From NCBI GenBank assembly GCA_027257055.1, contig JAPVLO010000007.1:186001-250000 (forward strand): a DNA stretch of 64,000 nt, read 5' to 3'. Shown one piece after another: positions 53,567 through 64,000 of the stretch. Position numbers and translations under genes: made by a program. The notes below the pieces were generated by a model, which worked only from the letters and a program-made list of their open reading frames with translations, was not told the origin of the DNA and searched no databases. Numbering within the stretch: the stretch's first letter is position 1; each line of letters opens with the position of its first letter. This DNA comes from Cephalopachus bancanus (lineage: Eukaryota > Chordata > Mammalia > Primates > Tarsiidae).

Positions 53567-53850
53567 TTTTTTTTTTTTTTCTGAGTTGGAATCTCATTCT
53601 GTGGTCCGGGCTGGAGTGCAGTGGCATGCTCAGGGCCACTGAAGCCTCAAGTGAGCCTTCTGCCTCAGCCTTCCAGGTAGCTGAAACTACAGGCATGTGC
53701 CGCCACGCCCAGCCAATTTTTTGATTTATTGTAGAGCCAGGGTCTTGCCAAATTGCCTAGGCTGGTCTTGAACACCTGGATTCAGGGAATCCTCTTGCCT
53801 TGCCCTCCCAAAATACTAGGATTACAGGTGTGAACCACCACACCCAGCCA
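53567..53850 (-). mobile_element. Alu, older lineage type
   Basis: Both arms present; short right-arm deletion at GAAGCCTCAAGTGAGCC. Confidence 0.92.
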
Positions 53851-53917
53851 TTTTGATTTTATGGAAAAGAAAAAAACTGTAGAGAACAGACGTATGCAGA
53901 TAATAAGAAGCCACCTC

Positions 53918-54210
53918 AACCGGGCTCAGTGGCTCAGCCTGTAATCCCGCACCTTGGGAGGCTGAGGTGAGTGGATTGCCTGAGCCCGCTGGTTCAAGAC
54001 CCACCTGGGCAACTTGGTGAGACCTCATCTCTACAATAAATCAAAAAAATTAGCCGGGTGTGGTAGCGCGTGCCTGTAGTTCCAGCTACTTGGAAGGCTA
54101 AGGCGGAATGATCGCCAGAGCCCAGGAGGTCAAGGCTGCGGTGGCCGGGAGTGGCCACTGTACTCCAGTCTGGGCAACAGAGTGAGACTCCAACTCAAAA
54201 AAAAAAAAAA
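53918..54210 (+). mobile_element. Alu, young, with target duplication
   Basis: AAGAAGCCACCTC at 53,905-53,917 and AAGAAGCCGCCTC at 54,211-54,223. Confidence 0.96.
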
Positions 54211-54223
54211 AAGAAGCCGCCTC

Positions 54224-54828
54224 TACACTTACAGCTGAGATAGTGCACTTGAGGAAGAGGCCCTTTAGGGCTGAGAGCCAGACGGTGTTGGAGGGAACAT
54301 GGCCCTGGCTTGGTGAATAGCTGAGCAGTTCCCGTTGTGCCACACCAGTGGAGGTTGTCGAAAACCCTCTCTAGGATTTGCTAGAAATCTACCCTGGATG
54401 ATGCTGATGAGCTGTTTATGGGAGGAGACTCACTCAGAGCCCTTCTGCTGTGAAACGCCCTAGGCAAGTTGGGGAGAATGCTCGTTGCTAGGTGCAGTAC
54501 GCTCCTGTGCGTTGCAGGATCTGGGCCTTGGAGAAGCTGCCACTGCCGCAGGAGCACACACACTGAAGGAACCACACTAGAGAAGCTGTGTGCGCAGCAA
54601 AAGCTAGGCCCCAGGCACCCGAGAAGCTGCTGGTACAGCGCAGGACCTGGGGAAGCCACCCATGCAGTGGAAACCTACCGAGCCAGTGAGCCTCCCGCAG
54701 TGTCTCTCCAGTGCCCTCTACTGTCAAAGCTAGACATTATGTCAGCTGGCAAAGAAACAGTATTTAAAAGGCTCATATTCATTTTCACAGAGCACGCAAT
54801 GAAGAGTGATTTGGATCTAGGATGCAGT
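54224..54828 (+). repeat. GC-richer interspersed repeat, class not assigned
   Basis: This 600-bp block is richer in GC than its surroundings. Its phrases (GGCCTTGGAGAAGC, GACCTGGGGAAGCCAC, GTGCCCTCTACTGTCAAAGC, GTATTTAAAAGGC) look like a dispersed mammalian repeat. The plus frame at 54,469-54,963 runs into an Alu and is not a gene. Confidence 0.5.
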
Positions 54829-55038
54829 CATTTTTTTTTTTTTTTTAGTTGGAGTCTCACTCTGTTGCCCAGCCTGGAGTGTAGTGGTACAATCATGGCT
54901 CACCGCAGCCTCGACCTTCTGGACTCAGGCCATTCTTCCACCTCACCTCAGCCTCCCAAGTAGCTGGGCTTAAATAATCCTTCCGCCTCAACCTCCCAAA
55001 GTTCTGCGATTACAGGTGTGAGCCACAGTGCCCAGCCT
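54829..55038 (-). mobile_element. Alu with internal deletion
   Basis: Right arm joins the left arm directly at GTAGCTGGGCTTAAATAATCC, deleting the linker. Confidence 0.9.
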
Positions 55039-55200
55039 CATATGTATGTTTTATTATGTATGTCTACAGGTATATGCACACATATCATTGCGTATATGTA
55101 TGTTCACATAAATGTATGCTTATGTGTGTATATCACATAAGCATGTACATATTTTCATATGTGTATGTGTGTATGTAATTATATATCTATATGCCTAAAG
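55039..55200. repeat. imperfect TATG/CATA-rich repeat
   Basis: Degenerate alternating TATGTG-type repeats over about 150 bp. Confidence 0.75.
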
Positions 55201-55358
55201 CAAAATAGTAATAAGTGGATCTAGCACCCAGATCTTAGTCTCTGACACCACTTTCCATTACAGGGAACCGGAACTCCTTGTAGAAATAGCAGATTTTAGG
55301 GCTAAAAGAAAAAAAGTGCAAGACAAGCCTGGATACTGATGTTTTAAAAAGACATTTC
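55201..55358. other. unassigned sequence
   Basis: Short unique-like interval, nothing recognised. Confidence 0.4.
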
Positions 55359-55359
55359 A

Positions 55360-55645
55360 AGCCAGGCACAGTGGCTTACGCCTATAATCCCAGCACTTTG
55401 GGAGGCCAAGGCAAGAGGATTGCCTGAGCCTGAGGGTTTGAGACCAACCTGAGCAACACGGTGAGACCTCATCTCTACAATAAATCAAAAAATTAGCCAG
55501 GCGTGGTAGTACACACCTGTAGCTACTTGGAAGGCTGAGGCAGAAGGATCGCTGGAGCCTAGCAGGTTGAGGGTGTGGTGACCGTGAGTGTGCCACTGTG
55601 TTCCAGCCTGGGCGATGGAGTGAGATTCCACACACAAAAAAAAGT
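55360..55645 (+). mobile_element. Alu, older lineage type
   Basis: Full-length with a short right-arm deletion (CACCTGTAGCTACTTGG). Confidence 0.92.
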
Positions 55646-55649
55646 GAAT

Positions 55650-56098
55650 GGGGATAGGTCACAACGACACAGGAGTCAGCTTGAAGGGGTTCTCATTTGA
55701 GAAACCTAGGACGATCTGAGCACTAAAATAATTAGCACTCTAATGGATTATAGATCAGTGAAAGCTCATGAGTTCACACAAATCATAGCTAAACAAATAA
55801 ATGGTGGAGCAGAGTGGACTCTTGCCTCCAGTAAAGTGCCGAGGCTGCCTGGTAGATACAGAAGAAGTGCCAGAGTTGGGAAATCATCCATTATCACCCA
55901 CAATTGTCAAGACTGGTTCAGGCAAAAGTCATCAATAGATGCTAAATATGAAGGAAATTTTGATGCAGGAATTTGCATTGTCTTAAAATATCTCCTCACA
56001 GTTTGCTTATGTCTTGCAAGAGAAAAAATAGTAACTATAGAGAAGAAAAAAATGGACACCACCTGGACCAACTGATTAAAATTACATCAACAAAGGGG
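55650..56098 (+). mobile_element. old LINE 3' region, piece 1
   Basis: The text GAGAAACCTAGGACGATC, ATGGATTATAGATCAGTGAAAGC, CTTGCCTCCAGTAAAGTGCC and CACCTGGACCAACTG continues, after two Alus, at 56,712. Together with later pieces it makes a single interrupted element running to about 58,110. The plus frame of 110 codons here is decayed LINE sequence. L1M family assigned from memory. Confidence 0.6.
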
Positions 56099-56104
56099 GG
56101 CAAC

Positions 56105-56905
<801 letters not shown>

Positions 56906-56909
56906 ATTT

Positions 56910-57465
<556 letters not shown>

Positions 57466-57600
57466 AGGGCCTTTTTTTCTCTATAAAGATGAGGTCTCAA
57501 CCTGCTGTCCAGGTGTGATCATAGCTTACTGCAGCCTTGACCTCAAGGGCTCAATTGATCCTCCCCACTGGAGCTACAAGTACATACCACCATGCCCGCT
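57466..57600 (-). mobile_element. old Alu left-arm-like fragment
   Basis: ATAAAGATGAGGTCTCAACC to TACCACCATGCCCGC, very diverged. Confidence 0.65.
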
Positions 57601-57892
57601 AAGGGGGTGCTATATTTTTTTAAATGCCAACTTCATTAAGTCAAAAACAACTGAGAAACTGTTTCAGATTACAGAAGACTAAAGAGACATGACCCAATAG
57701 GCCATAATTAGATTCAATGATAAAACTAGAACATAAATGGTAGATTAGATAAATATATTGTATCAGTGTGAAATTTCCTGAAGTTAACAACTGGCCTTTG
57801 ATTATGAAAAAGAATGTGATTATTCTTAGGCAAACATGCTGGTGTTTTCAGGGATAAAAAGACAAAATCTATGCGACTTACTCTCTTTTCTT
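57601..57892 (+). mobile_element. old LINE 3' region, piece 3
   Basis: CTGTTTCAGATTACAG, GAAGACTAAAGAGACATGAC, GTATCAGTGTGAAATTTCCTG and TTATTCTTAGG. Confidence 0.7.
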
Positions 57893-58012
57893 TTCTTTTT
57901 TTTTTTTTTTTTTTTGAGTTAGAGTCTTACTCCATCGCCCAGGCTGGAGTGTCATGGCATGCTCACGGCCACCCCAGTATTGACATGCTGGGCTTCAGCG
58001 ATCCTTTACAGG
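57893..58012 (-). mobile_element. Alu, truncated, with target duplication
   Basis: Only the 3' half of the right arm is present. ACTTACTCTC flanks it at about 57,876 and 58,017. Confidence 0.88.
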
Positions 58013-58016
58013 TGCA

Positions 58017-58112
58017 ACTTACTCTCAAATGTTTTCTTCTGGATTCCAAAAACTTACATATTAATGGGGCAAAATGTTAAAAATAAGTGAACATCTGGGT
58101 AAAGATGTTCTT
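58017..58112 (+). mobile_element. old LINE 3' region, piece 4
   Basis: CTTACTCTCAAATG, GGGCAAAATGTTAAAAATAAG and CATCTGGGTAAAG complete the element. Confidence 0.7.
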
Positions 58113-58116
58113 TGGA

Positions 58117-58250
58117 GGCCAGGCTTGATGGCTCAGCCTGTAATCTCAGCACTTTGGGAGGCTGAGGTGAGAGGATTGTCTGAGCCCATGGGTTTGAGAC
58201 CAGCCTGGGCAACTTGGTGAGACCTTGTCTCTACAATTAAAAAAAAAATA
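58117..58250 (+). mobile_element. Alu left arm only
   Basis: Left arm ends TCTACAATTAAAAAAAAAATAG, then a complete younger Alu begins; no right arm follows. Confidence 0.9.
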
Positions 58251-58253
58251 GCA

Positions 58254-58543
58254 GCTGGGCTCGGTGGCTCAGCCTGTAATCCCGTGCCTTTGGGAGGCTG
58301 AGATGAGTGGACTGCCTGAACCTGCGGGTTTGAGACCCGCCTGGGCAACTTGGCGAGACCTCATCTCTACAATAAATCAAAAAATCAGCTGGGCGTGGTA
58401 GCGCATGCCTGTAGTTCCAGCTACTTGGAAGGCTGAGGCGGAAGGATCACGGAGCCCAGCAGGTTGAGGTTGTGGTGGCCGGGAGTGGCCACTGCACTCC
58501 AGTCTGGGCGACAGAGTGAGACTCCAACTCAAAAAAAAAAAAA
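58254..58543 (+). mobile_element. Alu, young
   Basis: Full-length; right-arm hairpin weakened (GTGGCCGGGAGTGGCCAC). Confidence 0.94.
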
Positions 58544-58596
58544 GATAAATGTTTATTATAGATATAGGTATTAGTTAAATATAAGTAATAGAAGGA

Positions 58597-58897
58597 GCCG
58601 GGCTCGGTGGCTCAGCCTGTAATCCCTCGCCTTTGGGAGGCTGAGGTGAGTGGATTGCCTGAGCCCGCGGGTTCGAGACCCGCCCGGGCAGCGAGACCTC
58701 ATCTCTACAATAAATTAAAAAATCAGCCGGGTGTGGTAGCGCATGCCTGTAATTCCGGCTACTCGGAAGGCTGAGGCGGAAGGATCGCCAGAGTCCAGCC
58801 GGTCGAGGCTGTGGTGGCCGGGAGCGGCCACGGCACTCCAGTCTGGGCGACAGAGTGAGACTCCAACTCAAAAAAAACAAAAAAAACAAAAAAAAAG
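58597..58897 (+). mobile_element. Alu, youngest type
   Basis: Perfect T-arm at 58,667-58,683, shortened CGGGCAGCGAGACC. Confidence 0.95.
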
Positions 58898-59250
58898 TCT
58901 GCAAGTTATTTTACAGCTAAAGCAACCCTACTTCCTTTTCTCTCAGACAATTCTAGGTCAGAATTGACTTTCCCATCTTCCGCTCCATGATACTCATGAT
59001 CTCTCAATTACAGCATGTGTTATGGCTTGACTGTAGGGGGAATTACTTTGTCTGGAAGATTCTGGAAGATTCCCTTCCAGAAGTGGATCTTGAGGGCAGG
59101 GGTAGTCTTGCTCATCTTTGTGGTCTTTCATCCCCACACTCCCCATAATGCCCGTAGTGCCCAATTGGTTGAATTGACTTGGTGACACTCATAATCCCTA
59201 AATAGGCCTGATACCAAACAAACAAAGATTAAAGATACACATACACTTTG
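58898..59250. other. unassigned sequence
   Basis: Contains a direct repeat GGAAGATTCTGGAAGATTC near 59,055. No gene. Confidence 0.4.
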
Positions 59251-59251
59251 T

Positions 59252-59548
59252 TTTTTGTTTTTTGTTTTTTGAGTTGGAATCTCACTCTGTCGCCCAGACT
59301 GGAGTGCAGTGGCCGCTCCCGGCCACCGCAGCCTCGACCTGCTGGGCTCTGGCGATCCTTCCGCCTTAGCCTTCCAAGTAGCTGGAACTACAGACGCGCG
59401 CTACCACGTCTGACTGATTTTTGATTTATTGTAGAGATGAGGTCTCGCCAAGTTGCCCAGGCGGGTCTCGAACCCGCGGGCTCAGGCAATCCACTCACCT
59501 CAGTCTCCCCAAACGAGGGATTACAGGCTGAGCCACCGAGCCCGGCTC
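59252..59548 (-). mobile_element. Alu, young
   Basis: Perfect T-arm at 59,461-59,477; (TTTTTTG)n tail. Confidence 0.95.
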
Positions 59549-59559
59549 AGTTTATTTAT

Positions 59560-59985
59560 TAGGACTCTTTTGTGAACAGTGACAAAAACTCAACTCAAAC
59601 TGACTTCAGGAAAAAAAAAATCATTCATTCAGGCACAAACAGGTCCAAAGTTTTAAAATGTGTCATGCACACTCTCTTTATATTTTGGTTCTGCTTTCCT
59701 TTGCACTAGGCTTTGTTCTCTCTGCACTTGAGGTGACAGATACAGTTACTAGCATCTGTTGGCTAAATGCAGTCAGCTGCTGCAGGCCCAGAAAAGGGCT
59801 CCTCTTCCTCAAAATCTCCAGCAAAGGTCCAGGGGTCAAGTCTCATTGAATCGGCTGGGTCACATGCCCATGACTGAGCCAGTCGTTGTAGCTCAGTGTA
59901 GGTTGCACTGTTGACTAGGTCTGGGTCATGTGTGTGTTTCTGGAGTTCCAAAGTTGGGGTTCCGCCAGAGTCACCAAGGAAGAAG
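59560..59985. repeat. ancient interspersed repeat, class not assigned
   Basis: AGTGACAAAAACTCAACTCAAACTGACTTCAGG, CCAGGGGTCAAGTCTCATTG and GGGTCACATGCCCATGACTGAGCCAG resemble a widespread mammalian repeat. I cannot name it. Confidence 0.5.
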
Positions 59986-59999
59986 ATGCAGGCAAACCC

Positions 60000-60660
60000 C
60001 AAAACTGGAATTCAGCCCAAAAGGCTAGGTGGGTTCTTGACTTCACACAGGAAGGAATTCAACCTCAAGCCCTGAGTTGAAGAATAGGCCTATTAAATAA
60101 GTGGATCCACAGGCAGAGCAGCCCACGGGCATTGCTCCGGTTTCAATTGGAAAATAGAGGCAAGTTTATTGAAATAACAGAGAACAGGAGGCGCCACAGA
60201 TAGGGGGCCTGATCTGGTCTACAGGAAGAACTGTAGCTATACATCACTGGGCTTTCATTTTTATAAGCAAGGTGTAAATTATTCATAGATTATCTGGGAA
60301 AGGGGTGGGGAGTTCTTGGAATCGAAGGTTCCTCCCTTTTTAAGTCTAGAGTGACTTTGGGAGTTGCCATGGTAATTTTAAACTGTCAGGGCAGTGTTGG
60401 GAGTGTCTTTTTAGCATATTAACACATCATAATTAGCATATATGAGCAAAAAAACCACAAGCACAGGTTGTTTTCCATGCCACCTTGATTTCAGTTGGAC
60501 TTGCTGACTTTGTTCAGTCTGTTTCACTGCATCCCCTCTTGACAATGAGGTCTGGGCCCTGTGACCTTCCTTTTGGGAAACTGCCAGATCCTTATCTCAT
60601 GTTCCCCCATCCAAATCTCAGGGATTGAGAATGGGGGAAAATGTGGTTCCCTAAATTAGG
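60000..60660 (-). mobile_element. ERV1-like LTR, probable
   Basis: On plus: CACACAGGAAGGAATTCAACC, then GCAAGTTTATTGAAATAACAG and TAAGCAAGGTG, later CCCTCTTGACAATGAGG. Such text is typical of a gammaretrovirus-related LTR read backwards, with TTTATT as the reversed polyadenylation region. No viral genes are visible, so it would be a solitary LTR. Boundaries are uncertain. Confidence 0.45.
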
Positions 60661-60845
60661 AAAATGAAGGGAATACTGCCCGGAAAAAGGAAAATGGATT
60701 ACAAGCAGCTAAAACCCACAAATATCCAACAGATACAAACATTTGATAATTCATATGTGTGTGTGTTCATGCACATAATTAGTATAGATGTAATTATGAG
60801 CTAACTGTAATCAAGCTAGTTTTATTAATTATATCAATAACAATA
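60661..60845. other. unassigned sequence
   Basis: Contains a short TG repeat near 60,756. No feature. Confidence 0.4.
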
Positions 60846-60847
60846 AT

Positions 60848-61118
60848 GGCCGGTGTGGTGGCTCAAGCCTGTAATCCCAGCACTTTGGGAGGCCGAGGTA
60901 AGTGGATTTGAGACCCACCTGGGCAACTTGGCAAGATCTCATCTCTACAATAAATAAAAAAATCAGTCAGGCATGGTAGCGCGTGCCTGTAATTCCAGCT
61001 ACTTGGAAGGATGAGGCGGAAGGATCACGGGAGCCCAGCAGGTCGAGGTTGCAGTGGCCGGGAGCGCCCACTGCACTCCAGTCTGGGTGACAGAGTGAGT
61101 CTCCAACTCAAAAAAAAA
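60848..61118 (+). mobile_element. Alu with left-arm deletion
   Basis: Left arm jumps from GGCCGAGGTAAGTGG to ATTTGAGACCC. Confidence 0.92.
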
Positions 61119-61355
61119 AAAAAGGATTACCTGAGCCCAGAGGTTCAAGACCAACCCGGGCAACTTGGTGAGACCTCATCTCTACAACATATCAACAAAT
61201 TAACTGGGCATGGTAGCACACACCTGTAGTTCCGGCTACTTGGAAGGCTGAGGCGAAAAGATCACCTAAGCCCAGCAGGTCGACACTGGGATGGCCACGA
61301 GTGTGCCACTGCACTCCAGCCTGAGCGACAGAGTGAGACTCTGACTAAAAAAAAA
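61119..61355 (+). mobile_element. Alu, 5' end missing, fused to previous
   Basis: Starts GGATTACCTGAGCCCAG. One set of CAATAATGG-like flanks (60,838 and about 61,365) encloses both copies. Confidence 0.9.
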
Positions 61356-61364
61356 ATAATAATA

Positions 61365-61515
61365 ACAATAATAATGGTAGCTACCATCAACTGAGTGTTT
61401 TCTATGTGATAGCATTGTTCTAATCACATTACATCTATTAACTCAGGTAATCCTTACACTAATCCTATGAGGCAGGTGCTATTATTTCCTCATTTCACAG
61501 GCAAAAAATCAGGTC
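61365..61515 (-). mobile_element. MIR SINE
   Basis: CAACTGAGTGTTTTCTATGTG, TTGTTCTAATCACATTACATC, TCCTATGAGGCAGGTGCTATTATT and CCTCATTTCACAGG are the reverse complement of MIR. Confidence 0.8.
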
Positions 61516-61573
61516 TGTTTAAATGCAAATTAGCTACCATGTTGCAATGACTCACATTAAGAAAACATAGCTC

Positions 61574-61865
61574 AGGCTGGGTGTGTTGACTTATGCCTAT
61601 AATCCCAGCATTTAGAAGTGCTGAGGCAGGAGGATCATTTGTGGCTAGGAGTTTGAGACCAGCCTGGGCAACAAAGCGAGACCCTGTCTCTACAAAAAAC
61701 AAAAAAATTAGCTGGGCATGGTGGTGGGCACCTGTAGTCCTAGCTACTTGGGCGGGTGAGGTGGGAGGATTACTTGAGTCCAGGAATTGGAGGCTGCAGT
61801 GAGCTATGATTGTTCCCACTATAGGCTGGGTGACAGTGAGATATTGTCTCAAAATAAGAGAAAAA
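61574..61865 (+). mobile_element. Alu, AluJ-like
   Basis: GGAGTTTGAGACCAGCCTGGGC, CTACAAAAAACAAAAAAATTAGC and TGAGCTATGATTG are ancestral-type diagnostics. Confidence 0.9.
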
Positions 61866-61969
61866 GAAAAGAAAACATAAATCAGAACAGAAGCACATTA
61901 GGGTATTTGAGCTTTCTCTTTCCCTCCCACCATACTGGGTAAGTCATCCAACAATCAATAAGTTTCTTT

Positions 61970-62224
61970 CTTTTTTTTTTTTTTTTGAGTCAGCCTCACT
62001 CTATTGTGCTCATGGTCACCACAGCCTCAAACAGCTGGGCTCAGGTGATACTTCTGCTTCACCCTTCCAAGTAGCTGGAACTACAGGCACACACCACCAC
62101 ACCGGCTAATGTTTTGATTTATTGTAGAGATGAGGTCTCATCGAGTTGCCCAGGCTTAGGCAATCCTCTTACCTCAGCCTCCCAAAGTGCTGGGATTATA
62201 GGCGTGAGCAACTGCACCTGGCCT
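61970..62224 (-). mobile_element. Alu with deletions in both arms
   Basis: Right arm (CTCACTCTATTGTGCTCATGG) and left arm (GTTGCCCAGGCTTAGGC) each have short losses. Confidence 0.9.
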
Positions 62225-62563
62225 GTGGTTGGTTTTGTAGCAACAGTCTCTCTGAAGGATTCCCCCTTCAGTTTTCTTACACACAAAGGCTTTCAAAAAT
62301 CTTACTATAATTCAGTAGTTATGAAAAGATCAAAGAACTTAAGTTAAAATAACAATTATTTCCACCATAGATTTCATTGAACATTTTCAGATCCAGGGAA
62401 GGGTGATAAAATGGGTGGTCCTCTTCAAATTTCACTTTGCAATGATGAAATGTGCTTAATCCTCCTTGGCTGCCAGCTTCCAAGTGTGATGCCCACCATT
62501 CATATGTCTCAGCATTTCTGTGTTCTGGTTACATCATCCTGGGTCCCCTAGACCCAACAAGTG
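62225..62563. other. unassigned unique-like sequence
   Basis: No feature recognised. Confidence 0.45.
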
Positions 62564-62576
62564 CATCCAGTGTCTT

Positions 62577-62581
62577 TTATT

Positions 62582-62616
<35 letters not shown>

Positions 62617-62618
62617 TT
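62577..62618. repeat. (TTTA)n microsatellite at Alu tail
   Basis: About ten TTTA units form the reversed A-tail of the next Alu. Confidence 0.95.
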
Positions 62619-62893
62619 TGAGTTGGAGTCTCACTCAGTCGCCCAGACTGGAGTGCAGTGGCTGCTCCCGGCCACCGCAGCCTTGACCTGCTAGGCTCCG
62701 GCGATCCTTCCGCCTCAGCCTTCTGAGTAGCCGGAATTACAGGCGCGTGCTACCACGCCCAGCTGATTTTTTGATTTATTGTAGAGATGAGGTCTCGCTG
62801 CCCAGGTGGGTCTCGAACCCGCGGGCTCAGGCAATCCACTCACCTCAGCCTCCCAAAGGCGCAGGATTACAGGCTGAGCCACCAAGCCTGGCT
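62619..62893 (-). mobile_element. Alu, youngest type, with own target duplication
   Basis: GTGTCTTTTATTTT at 62,570-62,583 and 62,894-62,907; shortened CTCGCTGCCCAGG. Confidence 0.95.
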
Positions 62894-62907
62894 GTGTCTT
62901 TTATTTT

Positions 62908-63199
62908 TTTATTTTATTTTTTTGAGTTGGAGTCTCACTCAGTCGCCCAGACTGGAGTGCAGTGGCCACTCCCGGCCACTGCAGCCTTGACATGCTGGGC
63001 TCTGGCGATCCTTCCACCTCAGCCTTCCGAGTAGCTGGAACTGAGGGCGCGCTACCACGCCCAGCTAGTGTTTTTGATTTATTATAGAGATGAGGGTTCG
63101 TCAAGTTGCCCAGGCGGGTCTCGAACCCGCGGGCTCAGGCAATCCACTCACCTCAGCCTCCCAAGGCGCGGGATTACAGGCTGAGCCACCTAGCCTGGC
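62908..63199 (-). mobile_element. Alu, young, sharing the same target
   Basis: The outer duplication CATCCAGTGTCTTTTA lies at 62,564-62,579 and 63,200-63,215. Perfect T-arm at 63,114-63,130. Confidence 0.95.
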
Positions 63200-63249
63200 C
63201 ATCCAGTGTCTTTTAAAGTGTGGGAAAGGTGACTGGGGTGGCATTTTCT

Positions 63250-63505
63250 TTTTTTTTTTTTTTTTTTGAGTTGGAGTTGCCACTCAGCCTTGACCTGCTA
63301 GGCTCAGGTGATCCATCTGCCTCAGCCTTCCAAGTAGCTGTACATACAGGCACGCGCTACCACACCTGGCTAATGTTATGATTTATTGTAGAGATGAGGT
63401 CTCCCCAAGTTGCCCAGGCGGGTCTCGAACCCGCGGGCTCAGGCAATCCACTCACCTCAGCCTCCCAAGGCGTGGGATTATAGGCTGAGCCACTGAGCCC
63501 GGCCA
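63250..63505 (-). mobile_element. Alu, young, right-arm deletion
   Basis: Perfect T-arm at 63,418-63,434. Right arm shortened at GGAGTTGCCACTCAGCC. Confidence 0.94.
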
Positions 63506-63524
63506 TTTTCAGTACTCTTGCAGT

Positions 63525-63825
63525 TCTTTTTTTTTTTTCAGTTGTAGTCTCACTCCTTTGCCCAGGCTGGAGTGCAGTGGCTTGCTCACGGCCACCCCAG
63601 TGTCGACTTGCTGGACTCCAGTAATCCTTCTGCCTCAGCCTTCCAAGTAGCTGGAACTACAGGTGTGCGCTACCATGCCTGGCTAATCTTTGATTTATTT
63701 ATTTATTGTAGAGACGAGGTCTCGCTAAGTTGCCTGGGCTGGTCTTGAACCCGTAGGCTCAGGCAATCCACTCACCTTGGCCTCCCAGAGTGCTGGGATT
63801 ACGGACTGAGCCACCAAGCCTGGTC
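63525..63825 (-). mobile_element. Alu, lineage type
   Basis: Full-length reverse copy with TTTGATTTATTTATTTATTG linker. Confidence 0.93.
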
Positions 63826-63835
63826 TCTTTTTTTT

Positions 63836-64000
63836 CCCCTCAAGACCAGTTCTTGCCCAAACTGGAATACAGTGACATTATTGCAGCTCACTGAAGCCTC
63901 AAACTGCTAGGCTCAAATGATCCTCCCACCTCAGCCTCCTAAGTAACTGGAATGACAGACACACATCACTGTGATTGGTAATTTTATTTTATTTATTTTT
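63836..64000 (-). mobile_element. Alu, AluJ-like, cut by window edge
   Basis: Right arm of an old Alu (GCTCACTGAAGCCTCAAAC) ending at the T-rich linker. Confidence 0.85.

Noticed and set aside
55743..56075. 110-codon plus frame as a processed pseudogene
   Set aside because: The surrounding text continues as a LINE-like element in order to 58,110, and no known protein family is visible.
59560..60660. Complete endogenous retrovirus
   Set aside because: Only one LTR-like segment is seen, with no second LTR, primer site or internal genes.

Overview
This is a repeat-dominated stretch of a primate nuclear genome containing one CpG-island promoter. I count about 106 Alu or Alu-arm copies in 64 kb. 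Most carry a shared lineage signature: the A-rich linker reads ACAATAAATCAAAAAA, and the element ends GAGACTCCAACTC instead of the human-type ACTCCGTCTC. A minority resemble old AluJ or monomer elements found across primates. The signature does not match the anthropoid, lemur or galago/loris Alus I know. Tarsier is my best inference, but I cannot test it here.

Layout. 1-2.4 kb: an old LINE 3' end, an AluJ, and a decayed MaLR (ERVL-type) LTR with internal sequence. 3.6-6.4 kb and 10.3-14.6 kb: old L1 bodies (ORF1 then ORF2 homology) cut up by many Alus. 9.77-10.44 kb: a mariner transposase fossil split by a 325-bp hAT element with a perfect 8-bp target duplication. 14.6-18.3 kb: L1 3' ends and a MIR. 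18-44 kb: Alu-rich sequence with a Tigger-like element (33.8-34.3 kb), MIRs, a TA/GT microsatellite, nested Alus and small unique islands. 44.1-48.76 kb: an Alu-free zone around a CpG island (about 45.5-47.15 kb). 48.8-64 kb: Alu-rich again, with minus-strand L1 at 49.9-53.6 kb, plus-strand old LINE at 55.65-58.1 kb, and an ERV1-like LTR near 60.0-60.66 kb.

The only genic signal is the CpG island. On the minus strand it has GC boxes, an inverted CCAAT box at about 46,830, and a strong AG|GTAGGT splice donor at 46,283/46,282. The simplest reading is the first exon of a leftward gene whose intron 1 fills positions 1-46,282. The Alu strand bias fits this: roughly 50 plus to 22 minus left of the island, and about 15 to 19 right of it. 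I do not recognise the gene. Essentially all other long open frames are translations of Alu or L1 sequence.

The most interesting signal lies in the youngest Alu copies. Their left arm has a perfect tRNA-like T-arm (5-bp stem, 7-nt TTCGAGA loop) containing an ideal Pol III B box. Their right arm has a 10-bp hairpin. Both look like paired sequence changes relative to older copies in the same window.
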